Assembly: GCA_007115705.1 (NCBI GenBank)
Contig: QXEO01002089.1
Span: 310,001 to 374,000 of the forward strand
Length of the DNA stretch: 64,000 nt
Source of the DNA: Dactylis glomerata
Lineage: Eukaryota > Streptophyta > Magnoliopsida > Poales > Poaceae
Direction of reading: 5' to 3'
The position numbers were made by a program, and so were the translations under genes. Under the pieces are notes generated by a model, which saw only the letters and a program-made list of their open reading frames with translations, did not search any database and was not told the DNA's origin. Positions 35,001-44,906 of this stretch are shown one piece after another; the first letter of the stretch is position 1, and every line of letters begins with the position of its first letter.

Positions 35001-35410
35001 CCATCACCATCATACCAAACCTCCACCTCATATGGAGTCCCACTGCCAGATTGTTCACAGAGAACCGCTTCCCGCAGTTCTCGCCCATCCATGAACTTGG
35101 TGAAATTCAGCGGAAGACGCTGAATCTCACGGCACTGTGCCATAGCAATGCAAAAGAAGGAAAAGATTCTGGGAGGAGCAGTGGGAGCAGCAGGAGGAGG
35201 GGCGCTTGAACCTGGGGCAGCACCAGTCACTTTGGGCTTATTTTTGCTCCCAGGTGGGCGACCGGGACGACGCTTGGCCGGAGCGGCCAGTGACGACCCT
35301 GCGGCGGCCAAAGTTGCGTTGTTCTTGTTCTTGCTTCCACGAGGGCGACCTCGACCTCGCGGCGCCACCGAAGAGCCAAGGTTCAGACGGGAACCATCTG
35401 CATCATCCAT
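35001..35410 (-). CDS. AT-hook/B3 antisense gene of T1, 5' part
   Basis: The start is ATG 35408-35410, the first Met followed by the conserved domain part and lying 100 bp after a TATA box. An in-frame Met at 35524 lies upstream of that TATA box and is less likely. Residues 18-29 and 47-58 are two AT-hook motifs (RGRPRGSKNK and RRPGRPPGSKNK), which bind the minor groove of AT-rich DNA. A Pro/Ala linker follows (64-80), then the start of a B3-like domain from about residue 94 (LPLNFTKFM, then YEVEVWYDGDG). The expected product is a small nuclear DNA-binding protein. It lies antisense between pol and the 3' LTR, a place where Tat elements such as maize Grande are known to carry extra antisense genes. 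The alternative is a captured host B3 gene fragment. Confidence 0.78.
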
Positions 35411-35519
35411 GTGGACAAAGGAAAAGGCTAGGAAAACCCTAGATGGAGGGAGAAGATGATGCGGCGGAGGAGGAATCTGATTAGGGTTTTTACCCTTGCC
35501 AGCAGATGCTTTATTTATA
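35411..35519 (-). promoter_or_regulatory. Putative promoter and leader of antisense B3 gene
   Basis: On the minus strand TATAAATA lies at 35512-35519, about 100 bp before the ATG. Two telo-box-like AAAACCCTA motifs lie in the leader (near 35481-35490 and 35430-35440). The arrangement suggests an independent promoter inside the retrotransposon; no transcription evidence is available here. Confidence 0.45.
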
Positions 35520-36455
35520 AGCACGTATTATCGGGCCCCCGTGCTAAAGCAAGGCCCGTAAACATATTTTACAATAGGAGTTAAATTCTGCACACAGCAG
35601 ACGATAACACCAATGAGGAAAAAAAGAAGAGGAGACTGTGGTCGCACGATATGAAAACCTCGACTTGGACTCGGGGGCTTGCAAACAGTAGACGTTCACA
35701 GGAGGAAGAAAAACTGAACTTTGATCCTATGCTTGACTACAAGTATCCAAACATAGCCTCAGGGGCTACTACCATCGGGAGCGCTGAGCGTGCACCCGAT
35801 AGAGGATGAGATAATCAATAGTGCAGATGGAGAAAGATTGTCATACAAACTTTGACTACATAGTCGATGAAATACAAAGAGATTGCTCCCATCGGGAGCG
35901 AATAAGTTAGTTTAAAGTCCAAAATTCTTTGATTTTATCAGTCAAAAACTTGACTGCGACATAAGATTCTCGAGTTGCGTTATCGCAACGGAACTCGAAT
36001 GCCGTGATTTATCATGAAGGTAGGACCCCGGGATCCGTCCTGAGTGGCCTGGTATACGCATATGGATGCGCTCTGCTGGAATGTATCCGTGTCTACGACG
36101 CGAAGAAAATCCTGGTGGACGCACTGGGTACCCTGAGAATCACTGGGATTCATTTTTTGTAAGTCCTAAATGCGGCAAAATAATGGGTTTGACCGGTATC
36201 CCAAATTCAAATCCAAGGGGATTGAATTTGAAGTAGGTGGCAAGTATCTATTCCGGCAGTTAACTGACCTCTTGATCCGTCAGAGTTGTCAGGCTTGTTC
36301 ATCAAAACCCCTTGCGAAAAATATCATGAAAATAAATCGAAAGACCGAGTCAAAGATTTGAAGATAAGAAGAAGTCGAAGAATTGACCAAGTCGAAGATT
36401 TAAAGATTAGAGATTCAACCCGAATCTACAATTCTGGTAGAATCTCAGGGGCTAC
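35520..36455. other. T1 spacer between antisense gene and 3' LTR
   Basis: No gene is seen. It contains CCATCGGGAGCG-type motifs (near 35777 and 35890), purine tracts of CTCGGGGGCT type (35670 and 35759) and the true polypurine tract CAGGGGCTAC ending at 36455. Similar motifs, reversed, fill the interior of element D. Confidence 0.6.
36446..36455 (+). other. Polypurine tract of T1
   Basis: CAGGGGCTAC abuts the 3' LTR start (TGACAAGGG). Element D has the matching CGGGGGCTAC at its 3' LTR. Confidence 0.75.
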
Positions 36456-36790
36456 TGACAAGGGTATAGTTAATAGAGCCCGCTAGTTGAGTACCCCTAA
36501 GGCCCGTATAGCTAGGCCCGATTGTAATGATAGTCGAATACGAGTTCCTATCGTATGTCGATATTATAATTTGTATCGGACCCTACCCGATCCTCGAGAC
36601 CTGGCCACCTATATAAAGGGGCCAGGAGAGGACGGTGGGGGGGAGATTGAAAGCAAGCCAGGTTAAACACCCAAGTTTACTTTCGATGCATACCTATTTC
36701 GACTAACTTTACCTTCGAGTTCATCTGACGCCCTATCTCCCCGATCCTAAGTCCTTCATCTAGGACATTTGTCGAGTTAACCGCTCGTCA
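36456..36790 (+). repeat. 3' LTR of T1
   Basis: 335 bp, TGACAAGGG...GCTCGTCA, followed by the target duplication ACTGC. It is nearly identical to the 5' LTR. Confidence 0.95.
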
Positions 36791-36795
36791 ACTGC

Positions 36796-37675
36796 AGAGG
36801 GCCTCGCAGCAGCCATGGCACTTGCAGAAGGTGAAATCGGAAGCAAGACCAAAACAAGACAAAACAAGACCACGCTGGATGATGGATCACGCGCGCGCGG
36901 ATGAGTTTGTTATATAGTGATCTAAATTCTTCTACAAAGTAAAGGTCAACTTTTGACGGGTGGATGGACACCCGTTGCCGGGGGACTTGGGCCGAGTGGA
37001 GCTATTTTATCGTATCATAAGATAATTATTGTCACCTATTTATTTATACTCCTTATAAGCCATCTGAAATTTATTGCATCATAAGATAATATACGGTATT
37101 TATAAATACTCACCATATAGTAAAGTTTCATTGGCTGGCGTCCGTTTTCCTCTCTTAGTTTGAGAGGTTTCCCCATGTTAAAATCTTGTGTCTCCCGCTA
37201 TGATTTTTTTTATTCTTCATAATTGCCTATCGCTTTAATAACACTTTTTAAAATCAATATATGATCTCCGCCCTCCCAACATTCACACGATAGCGTTTAT
37301 GGAATTTGTGCATTTGTGATTTTTTTTCATTCTTCGTTATTGCCTATCCCGTAGTTTTAGGTTTTTAGAATTTGTGCATCTGTATTCATGCATATGAAAG
37401 ACTTGGGAAATTTTAAACTTTTGTTATGAAGTGCAAAGTGATTTATATTTGTCTCTACTTCATGATTTAGTAGTTCATCAAGTAAGTGCTACGAATTCCA
37501 ACATCATTTTTGTTCATTTACAAACTTGTGAAAACATTTGAAGTTTAACTGAACACATATATGGAGTCATCGACTCGAGATCACACATCAACTCATTATA
37601 CATCATCAAGAATATTAGTTGAAAATCAAGATGGAGTTTAAATCTTACATTCAAATTGAATTCAAATATACAAGT
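36796..37675. other. Non-element flank with probable promoter of the CCHC pseudogene
   Basis: This 880-bp stretch lies between T1 and element X and matches neither. Conceptually removing T1 joins it to 6578, directly upstream of the minus-strand CCHC/DUF4283 pseudogene. On the minus strand a TATATAA lies at 36910-36916 and an ATG at 36814-36816 opens a 12-codon upstream frame that ends just past the junction. Left of X it is AT-rich, with a repeated TCATAAGATAAT (near 37014 and 37079). No gene is seen in it. Confidence 0.5.
36910..36916 (-). promoter_or_regulatory. Possible TATA box of the disrupted CCHC gene
   Basis: TATATAA on the minus strand, about 95 bp before the first ATG of the leader. 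Position only; weak evidence. Confidence 0.35.
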
Positions 37676-39868
37676 TGAAAGGGCATTTTCCTTTCTACCT
37701 TTTTTGATGTTTAATGACAATAAAAATCAGTGTGCTAATCCTTCTTTAAGTGTTGTTTCAGGAGTTTTCATGTTCAGCCGGAAGTAGACCGGAAGTTTCG
37801 GCTATCCAGTACTACCACGCTAGGGTCGGTATGGTACCGGATTGCCAGATTCTGCTCGCAGTAATCAAGTCAAGAGATCGCGAAAGTAGGCCGGAACTAG
37901 GCCGGAACTAGGCCGGAAGTTACGGCTAGCCGGCACTACCGCCCTTGTGCCGGCTAGCTGGTACTACTGCCATTGTTTCGGACCTGTTTCGGCTTTGCAT
38001 CGGAAGCTTGCAGTAACTAGGCCAAGCAGGAGCGGAAGGTGGCCGGAACTGGAGCAAAAGTTCCGGTCATGCGGTACTACCGGTCAGATTCAGCAGCGTA
38101 GCGTTGACCGCGGTTTTGAAGCAAAGGAAGCAGTAGGCCGGTACTACCGCCCAGGATTAGAAGAACTTCCGGTGCCCACGATTTCTGCCATAACAGTTGG
38201 AAATCGTGGGCACCTATTTAAAGGGGCTTCTTCTCCATTGAAGCCACCTCGTCTTGACTCTCTCTCCTCCATTAATACTAGAGATTCAACTCCATATATC
38301 TCCTTCCCTAGCCACTCAAATCCCTCAAGATTTGAGAGATTGAGAGAGGAGTCCTAGATCTACAATCCTACCAAAGTGATATGTGTTTGCTTCACTCTTC
38401 CTCCGTGGAACTTGCCTTGGGCAAGAGAGGTCACCTCGAAGCTTTCTTGTTGGGAGCCTCCAATTGAGTTGTGGAGTTGTGCCCCAACCTCCGTGTAAGG
38501 GTTTTGGTCGGTGCCCCCAATACCACCGCTTAGTGGAAACTAGCTAGCCTCTGTGGCTTGCTCACCGGAGAACAAGGTGAGCCTCCGTGGCATTGGTCGA
38601 CTCCGTATCACCACACCTCTCCAACATAGACTTCCCCTCAAAAGGAAGGAACTACGGGAATACATCCTTGTGTCTCCGGCCTCCACCTCTCGGTTATCTC
38701 GCACCCTTACTTGTTTACATATTGCTTGCTTGCTTGTCACTTGTAGGAAATCTATTATATTATTAAAACAACAAACATTGAACGGCTGAGATTGGATTTG
38801 AGGTAACGCAAGAAAAGAACGGCTAAGATTTAAAAGAAAAATTATAAAGGATTGACGTCACGTGGAGTCCTCGGTCTAATACAAATTGATTTGAACATCC
38901 CGTTTTGAGAGGAGTTGAGATAGAGTACGTTGTGCAATACTGATTGATCTCTTGCTATCTCTCCAGGTAACGTGTACTCTCAATTATTAATGACGTGCAA
39001 TGATGTTGATTTTTATCGATCAGTACACCCGTGCAATGACGTGATTGATTTCCCGTCGTATGAATATGAATCTGCAAGCAGATGCAGATCAGTAAACCTC
39101 TACACACTAGCATCGGGAGATCGAACTCTGGCGACTTTTTTTTAAAATGGAGGCAAAAGAATTCTCTCATTCATTAATTAAGAAGAAGAGAGTGCTCAGT
39201 TAATTAATAGAAATACTACGACTTTGCTGAACATCAGCAAGTCAAGGTATAACTTATGTTAACAATATTCACGCAGTTTTGGATTTTACCTAATTTTTCA
39301 AAGCTCATGCATGATGAAATTTTAAACTTGGTAAATCATAGGTCTGTGTCATAGCTAGAAATTTCATCCATATTTATATGTATAATAAAGTATACAAATT
39401 TATAGGACTCAATAGGCATAATCAGCTTACTATGGTTGTTATGTCTTTGACAGAAATTAACCTTTTTTATTTATCAAAATGCAATAATAGTTACATAACT
39501 ATTTTCACAAAGCAACTATAAATATATGAATACCTTAGACTAAATTAAAATATTGAAGACCTTATAAAAACTTTACATCATCACTTCAATTCAATCACTA
39601 AATATTAGTTCAACTTAATCTATGTTGGTTTATATATAGCTATGATTAACTTATTTAACATAACACGAAAGCATAATTGGAAATATATCAAACATATTTT
39701 AGTTACTAATAAGCTAGCCGTGCTAATGCGCGGGCCACACTGCTAGTTCATCTAGTTGCACATCTAGTGAATTTGCTTTGTGTCAAGCCCTAAAATTGAA
39801 AAAGATTAAAATTTTGTTTAGCGCCTATTCACCCCCCCCCCTCCTAGTTGCCCGTTAAGATCCTTTCA
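37676..39868 (+). repeat. 5' LTR of copia element X, containing a Helitron
   Basis: It begins TGAAAGGGC and ends GATCCTTTCA, with inverted termini TGAAAGG/CCTTTCA. Without the Helitron (38751-39746) it is about 1197 bp. The U3 part holds CCGGAA(C/G)T repeats at 11-bp spacing (37778, 37789; 37891, 37902, 37913). TATTTAAAGG near 38213 is a TATA candidate. Confidence 0.85.
38751..39746 (+). mobile_element. Non-autonomous Helitron
   Basis: It starts TCTATTATATTATTAAAAC and ends CTGCTAG, inserted between A (38750) and T (39747). A 6-bp stem CCGTGC/GCGCGG with loop TAAT (one G-T pair) lies about ten bases before the terminal CTAG. Those are the classic Helitron signatures: 5'-TC, 3'-CTRR, subterminal hairpin, A^T target, no duplication. 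The interior has no helicase or Rep motif and no clear captured gene. Confidence 0.82.
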
Positions 39869-39870
39869 AT

Positions 39871-39882
39871 TGGTATCAGAGC
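39871..39882 (+). other. Primer binding site of element X
   Basis: TGGTATCAGAGC, two bases after the LTR, matches initiator tRNA-Met. Confidence 0.88.
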
Positions 39883-39919
39883 GGTAGCTCTTTGATTGGG
39901 CTTAACCGCCTAAGAGAAA

Positions 39920-42388
39920 ATGGGCGACGAGGAACCCTTCACTAAGTCAGATTTTAACTCCCTCATGACCCAAATGGAGGCCATGATGGCAGAAATCCAA
40001 AGTCACAGAACTCAGCTTGAAGACCTTGCTAGTGGTACGTCTAGTACTACTCCACCAACCCTGGTTGACCCCTCGGATAAGCCACCCTTAAACAAGGTTG
40101 ATCCAGAGAAGGTTGAGGTTATCGAGGGCGACGAGGACACAAACAATAAGGATAAACCAGCTAGAGAACAAAGCTCGGTGGTTCCACCTCCGGTGAGCTA
40201 TGTGTCCGGGAGACACCTCCAAATGCCACATCTTGCTTCATGCGGTCCTCCACCACCACTTGATGCTTCTAGCTTTGCCAATTGGCAAGATAACATGCGC
40301 TCTCACATAAACTTTGTCTCTATTGAGATTTGGAGGATCATTGAGCTAGGATTTCATCCATCTTCCAAGGACTTGAACAACTTGCAACAATGGGAGCTCA
40401 TCGACAAGCAACTCAATGCCTTTGCATTGCACCTCATCCACATGTCTCTCTCCGAGAAGGACAAGGTGTTTGTTCGCAACATCACCTCCGCCAAGGATGC
40501 TTGGGATGCTCTCACAAACCTTTTCATCAGCAACAAGAGTATCCAAGAATCCAAGTATAATGAAGCTCACAATGATGCGAACAACTTTGCCATGCTTGAT
40601 GGTGAAAGTCCTGAAGAACTCCATAGGCGTCTCTCGACACTTAAAGTGAAGCTAATTGATCTTGGCTCTACCCAATGTGATTGGAAGTGGATGAAGATGA
40701 AGTTCATCCAAGCTCTCTTGCCCTTCTTCAAAGACACCGTGAACTCGATCAAGGAAAATGCTAACTTCCGGAAGATGATCGCACATGACATCTTGCAAGA
40801 GATGGTTGCAAGAAAGATTTCTGAGAAGAATGCGGATGATGCTCTTGCCCGAGCTCGTGGTGTTCGTGCTCCTAACCTTGCTTTGAAGGCCAAAGTTTCA
40901 TATCATGAAGAAGCAAGTTTGATGGAAGAGGAAGAGACAATAAGTGGAAGCCCCGAGGACATGAAGTATGCTCATGCCGAGCATATGTCTCTCGCTCAAA
41001 GGGCATTCATGAAGAAGTGGAAGTCATCTAGCACCCCCAAGCCTAAGGCCACAAGTAGAGTGAGGACTTGCTACAATTGTGGTAACCAACACCACTTCAT
41101 TGTGGATTGTCCTTATGAAAGAGTGGAGGATCACAATGGAAGACTTGTCCGCAAGGAGATGAAGGCCAAGTCATATCCTCCAAGGAACTCCGACAAGAAG
41201 AAAGCCGTTCCAATACACGCTTTGACGATTCAAGAAGAATACCTCTCCGGTGAGGATGCAAGCGATGATGAAGAAGTAGGAAGGGCCACCATTGCCATTG
41301 TCAAACATACCTCTGCGTCATCCCTCTTCACTTCTACAAATGAGTCCAGGTGCACCAACTACAAAGGGACATGTCTAATGGCTCACGCTACAAAGGTACC
41401 ACCTACTCTCACACCCATCATACCTAGAAGCTTATCCTTGATGGATTGTGTTGACTCAAGTGATGATAAGGATGAGCCTAATGAAATGGACATGTTTATG
41501 TCAACCTTGCATGGGGAGACCAAAGCTCGCTTTGAGATTCTCCTAGATCAATATAACGAGTCTCTCCAACTAAATGATAAAAATGAGGAACGCATCTTTG
41601 AGTTAGAAGGGCATGCTCATGAGTATGCCGATGAAATTGCTACTCTCACTCAATCCCTTGAGGATGAGCAAGACCTTAGGATGGCACTTGAGGCATCCAA
41701 GTTGGGTCTTGAAGAATCTCATAATTTGGACATTGCTAGACTTAAAAGTGATCGAGATATTGCTCAATCCGTTGAAAATGAACTTAGGTTGCAAAATGAG
41801 AAACTTAATCTTATAATTGCTAAAGAAGCAACCAAGTTCCGTTCTAGCACTTTTATTGCAAGTTCATGTCACACTAACCCTCTTTATGAGAAAGATCCTC
41901 CCAACGGGGATAAAAGGCTTGATGAGCTTTTGAGTGCGCAAAAGCAACATGGTGACAAGACCGGACTTGGCTTCACCTCCAAGTCAAAGAAGAAGAGGAA
42001 CAAGAAGAAGAACAACAAGAAGAAGTTTCTTGTACCTACTCCTCCTAAGAAGCGCATCCCAAATGACATATGCTTTGATGAGGATGACAATGTCTTTGAG
42101 GAGGGGGGTGAGCTAGTGAAGGAAGTGATTGGGAATGCCAAAAGGGCAATGCCCAATCACAACAACTTTGCAGGAAAATATAACCCTTCCTATGTTCTTT
42201 GTCGTGCTTATGATGGGCATGTATATGCCAAATTTGTTGGTTCACCTAATGAATACATTGCATGGTCTATTTGGGTACCTAAGACCCTTGTCACTAATAA
42301 AAGAGGACCCATTGAAAAATGGAAACCTAAAAACAAGACTCGATCTCTTGTAGGAATTTGCTTCTGGTGCGGGACAATGGATAATTGA
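39920..42388 (+). CDS. Gag of copia element X
   Basis: An intact 822-codon frame from ATG 39920, about 40 bp after the primer site. The copia-type gag domain (about residues 110-300) includes FANWQDNMRSHI, KDAWDALTNLF and ESPEELHRRLSTLKVKLIDLG. A CCHC knuckle (C-Y-N-C-G-N-Q-H-H-F-I-V-D-C) is near 41070-41110. A long coiled-coil segment follows (about 41560-41830), then a Lys-rich tail (near 41980-42025). The product would form virus-like particles and bind genomic RNA. Protease follows in another frame; the offset near 42360 could be a mutation, because related elements usually read through. The length and the coiled coil fit SIRE/Maximus. Confidence 0.9.
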   Translation: MGDEEPFTKSDFNSLMTQMEAMMAEIQSHRTQLEDLASGTSSTTPPTLVDPSDKPPLNKVDPEKVEVIEGDEDTNNKDKPAREQSSVVPPPVSYVSGRHLQMPHLASCGPPPPLDASSFANWQDNMRSHINFVSIEIWRIIELGFHPSSKDLNNLQQWELIDKQLNAFALHLIHMSLSEKDKVFVRNITSAKDAWDALTNLFISNKSIQESKYNEAHNDANNFAMLDGESPEELHRRLSTLKVKLIDLGSTQCDWKWMKMKFIQALLPFFKDTVNSIKENANFRKMIAHDILQEMVARKISEKNADDALARARGVRAPNLALKAKVSYHEEASLMEEEETISGSPEDMKYAHAEHMSLAQRAFMKKWKSSSTPKPKATSRVRTCYNCGNQHHFIVDCPYERVEDHNGRLVRKEMKAKSYPPRNSDKKKAVPIHALTIQEEYLSGEDASDDEEVGRATIAIVKHTSASSLFTSTNESRCTNYKGTCLMAHATKVPPTLTPIIPRSLSLMDCVDSSDDKDEPNEMDMFMSTLHGETKARFEILLDQYNESLQLNDKNEERIFELEGHAHEYADEIATLTQSLEDEQDLRMALEASKLGLEESHNLDIARLKSDRDIAQSVENELRLQNEKLNLIIAKEATKFRSSTFIASSCHTNPLYEKDPPNGDKRLDELLSAQKQHGDKTGLGFTSKSKKKRNKKKNNKKKFLVPTPPKKRIPNDICFDEDDNVFEEGGELVKEVIGNAKRAMPNHNNFAGKYNPSYVLCRAYDGHVYAKFVGSPNEYIAWSIWVPKTLVTNKRGPIEKWKPKNKTRSLVGICFWCGTMDN

Positions 42389-43053
42389 TAGTGGTGCTAC
42401 CAATCATATGTCCAGAAGCAAAGATTTGGTGAAGGAGCTTCACACCGGTCCATCTAGTGCGGGCTACGTCACCTATGGAGACTCCTCAAGGTCAAAGGTA
42501 TTGGGTCTTGGTAAAGTTGTCATCTCTCAAAATGTTACCGTGGAAGATGTCATGCTTGTTGAGACTCTCTCTTACAATTTACTTTTCGTAGCTCAACTTG
42601 CCGATATGGGCTTTGCAACTTTCTTTGATGTTGGGATTGTGGTTCTTTTGTGGAGAAATTCTCTTAAAGTAGCCTTTGTTGGGCATGTAAAAAATGGCTT
42701 ATATGTGATTGACTTCTCGGAGAAAGTCACTAAAGCCGCGATGTGCCTAATGGCTAAAGTTGACGTGGGATGGCTTTGGCATCGCCGGCTAGGCCACATC
42801 AATATGAGAACTTTGCAAAGTCTTCACAAAGGTAACCACATCCTAGGACTAATCGATCTTACATTTGCCAAAGATCGTGTGTGTAGAGATTGCATTGAAG
42901 GAAAGATGCATGAACTTCCTCACCCTAGCAAGACAATTATTTCTTAGAGCTCCTTCACATGGACATCTTTGGCCCTCCAACTCATGCAAGTCTAGGAGGA
43001 AAGAAGTATTGTTTGGTGATTGTTGATGACTACTCAAGATATACATGGGTCTA
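42360..43053 (+). pseudogene. Element X protease and integrase start, frameshifted and cut
   Basis: Protease begins near 42369 with WIIDSGATNHMS, one base out of frame with gag. GAG-pre-integrase follows: GWLWHRRLGHINMRTLQSLH and C-R-D-C with H-E-L-P-H. Near 42935 the frame changes back and a TAG at 42945 closes the protease frame. The integrase core starts with LLHMDIFGP and CLVIVDDYSRYTWV, and at 43053 it meets the LTR of element A. Two frameshifts make it inactive. Reverse transcriptase and RNase H would lie beyond the window. Confidence 0.87.
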
Positions 43054-44728
43054 TGATACGTCTCAAACATATCTATAATTTTTTATGCTCCATGCTTGTT
43101 TTTACACCATTTGCTTAGTGTTTCGTTACACTTCGTGGCATTTTTATGCATTTTCCTGAACTAACCTATTAACAAGATGCCACAGTGCCAGTTCCCTGTT
43201 TTTTGCTGTTTTTGTGTTTCAGAAAAGTTATACAGGAAATATTCTCAGAATTGGATGAAACAAAAGCCGAACATCCAGATATTAAACGAAGCTTCCAGAA
43301 GACCGAAGAGGAGACAGAGCCGAGCCAGAGGGTGGCCTCACCACCAGGGGTGCGGTCCAGGCCCTGGTCGCGCCGCCCTATGGTGAGGGCCCCCTGGTCC
43401 ACCTCTGACACTGCCCCTTCGCCTATAAAGACCCCCAAATGGGAAAAACCTAAACACCCGATCAATTTTCCAAAAACACATCACGATCCGCCGTCGTCGT
43501 CGACCCGAGATCGGGAGGGTCTAGAAGCTCTTCCCGGCACCCTGCCAGAGAGGGGAAACGCCATCAGAGGCCTTCTTCATCGCCATGCTTGCCTCCGGCG
43601 CGATGAGTGAGTAGTCTACCTTGGACTATGGGTCCATAGTAGTAGCTAGTTGGTTGTCTTCTCCACCATGTGCTTCATGTTTAGATCTCGTGAGCTGCCT
43701 TACATGATCGAGATCACCGTTATGTAATTCTAGATGTTGTGTTTGTTGGGATCCGATGAATATTGGTGTTATGATTGAGTTGATGTGCTGAATATTATCT
43801 TATGTTATCTCTATGTTGTTTATGATCTTGCATGCTCTTCGTTGTTAGTAGCTATCTTGGCCGAGTAGATACTAGTGACTCCAAGAGGGGGTATTTATGC
43901 TCGATAGTTGGGTTCATGCCTCTATTTAATCTGGGGAGTGACAGAAACCTCTAAGGCTGTAGATGTGTTGTTGCCACTAGGGAGAAAACAACATTCTTAT
44001 GTCCAAGGACATATTCTTTGTTTACATTACACACTTTGCTTAATGCAGTTATCTATTGTTCGCAACTTAATATTCACGGGGTCCTCGGATGATTCCCCGT
44101 GGGTGGATTATTAGTCATAGATGCAGTTGGATGGCGGTCTATGTATCTTGTTGTAATGCCCAGAGTAAATCTCATAGTGATCCTCGTTATCTTTATTCTA
44201 TCAATTGCCCAACTGTAATTTGTTTACCCAGCATGTCGTTATTTATCTTATGGAGAGACACCACTAGTGAACTGTGGACCCCGGTCCAATTTCCTTTACA
44301 TTGTTATTACCTGTTTACTTTACTCGCACTGTTTACTTTCTCGCATACTACTATTGCTTTCCACTCGATACGCTCATTCCTTTGTTTACAGCAAACCGGT
44401 GAGATTGACAACCTCATCGTAAGTTGGGAGCAAAGTTCTTGGTTGTGTTGTGTGCAGGTTCCGCGTTGCTACTAGTTGAAGATGCGCTAACAAGTATCGT
44501 TAATGGCACCCTTGTTGGAGTGTCACTAGGCTAGCAAGCATCACCTTCTTGAGTTTGGCTTTTTTCTACTGGATTGACATACCTTGGTTTCATAACTGAG
44601 GGAAAACTTGCTGCTATATTCATCACACCTTCTCTTAGGGTTCCCAATTGGCCGGTCATTTACATCATCAACTACATGCCAACAAAACACTAACAAGTTT
44701 TCTGGCACCATTCAACACCGCGCCATCA
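43054..44728 (+). repeat. 5' LTR of element A
   Basis: It begins TGATACGTCTC and ends GCGCCATCA; about 1675 bp. A TATAAAG box is at 43424-43430, preceded by a hairpin at 43336-43388. A short duplication around the junction (AACAAGTTTTCTGG, twice within 44690-44740) makes the inner end uncertain by about 35 bp. Confidence 0.82.
43336..43388 (+). promoter_or_regulatory. GC-rich promoter-proximal hairpin in LTR of A
   Basis: Arms CCTCACCACCAGGGG and CGCCGCCCTATGGTGAGG pair imperfectly over about 25 bp around a CAGGCCCTG centre. It ends 35 bp before the TATA box at 43424. Confidence 0.6.
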
Positions 44729-44738
44729 ACAAGTTTTC

Positions 44739-44756
44739 TGGTGCTGTTGCCGGGGA
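44739..44756 (+). other. Primer binding site of element A
   Basis: TGGTGCTGTTGCCGGGGA is the tRNA-Asp-type site with two changes from the perfect complement (T for C at base 4 and T for C at base 7). Confidence 0.7.
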
Positions 44757-44906
44757 AAAAGAAGACTTCTGCAAGGGGAGTTTTGCACGCACATCCTTTA
44801 CTTTGTTTTAAGTTTTGCTTTACTTTATTTTTACTTGCATCATTTTATCAAAAACACACAAAGTTTAGTTTCCTATTAGTTGTTACTTTATTACTTTTAG
44901 TTCATT

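Larger units (their letters stand above)
6584..36790 (+). mobile_element. Tat-lineage Ty3/gypsy element T1, complete but split by nested insertions
   Basis: Short LTRs (333 and 335 bp, TGACAAGG...CTCGTCA) are flanked by the 5-bp target duplication ACTGC at 6579-6583 and 36791-36795. A primer site follows the 5' LTR and a purine tract (CAGGGGCTAC) precedes the 3' LTR. The plus strand encodes gag, protease, reverse transcriptase, RNase H, a second archaeal-type RNase H and integrase in one frame with nine stops. The second RNase H and the integrase without a chromodomain point to the Tat lineage. Between pol and the 3' LTR lies an antisense AT-hook/B3 gene, now split by a chromovirus at 13612-34995. 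Without that insert T1 would be about 8.8 kb. The LTRs differ at about 7 of 333 positions by hand count. Confidence 0.93.
37676..43053 (+). mobile_element. SIRE/Maximus-like Ty1/copia element X, 5' part
   Basis: A 5' LTR (TGAAAGGG...ATCCTTTCA), an initiator-Met primer site, a large gag and the start of pol are present. Gypsy element A cuts it in the integrase core, and the remainder is not in the window. The long gag with CCHC knuckle and Lys-rich tail fits SIRE/Maximus. Possible target duplication CAAGT at 37671-37675 cannot be tested. Confidence 0.87.

Noticed and set aside
36796..37675. Looking for a MITE or gene in the flank between T1 and X
   Set aside because: No terminal inverted repeats with a duplication and no coding frame beyond the short upstream ATG could be supported.
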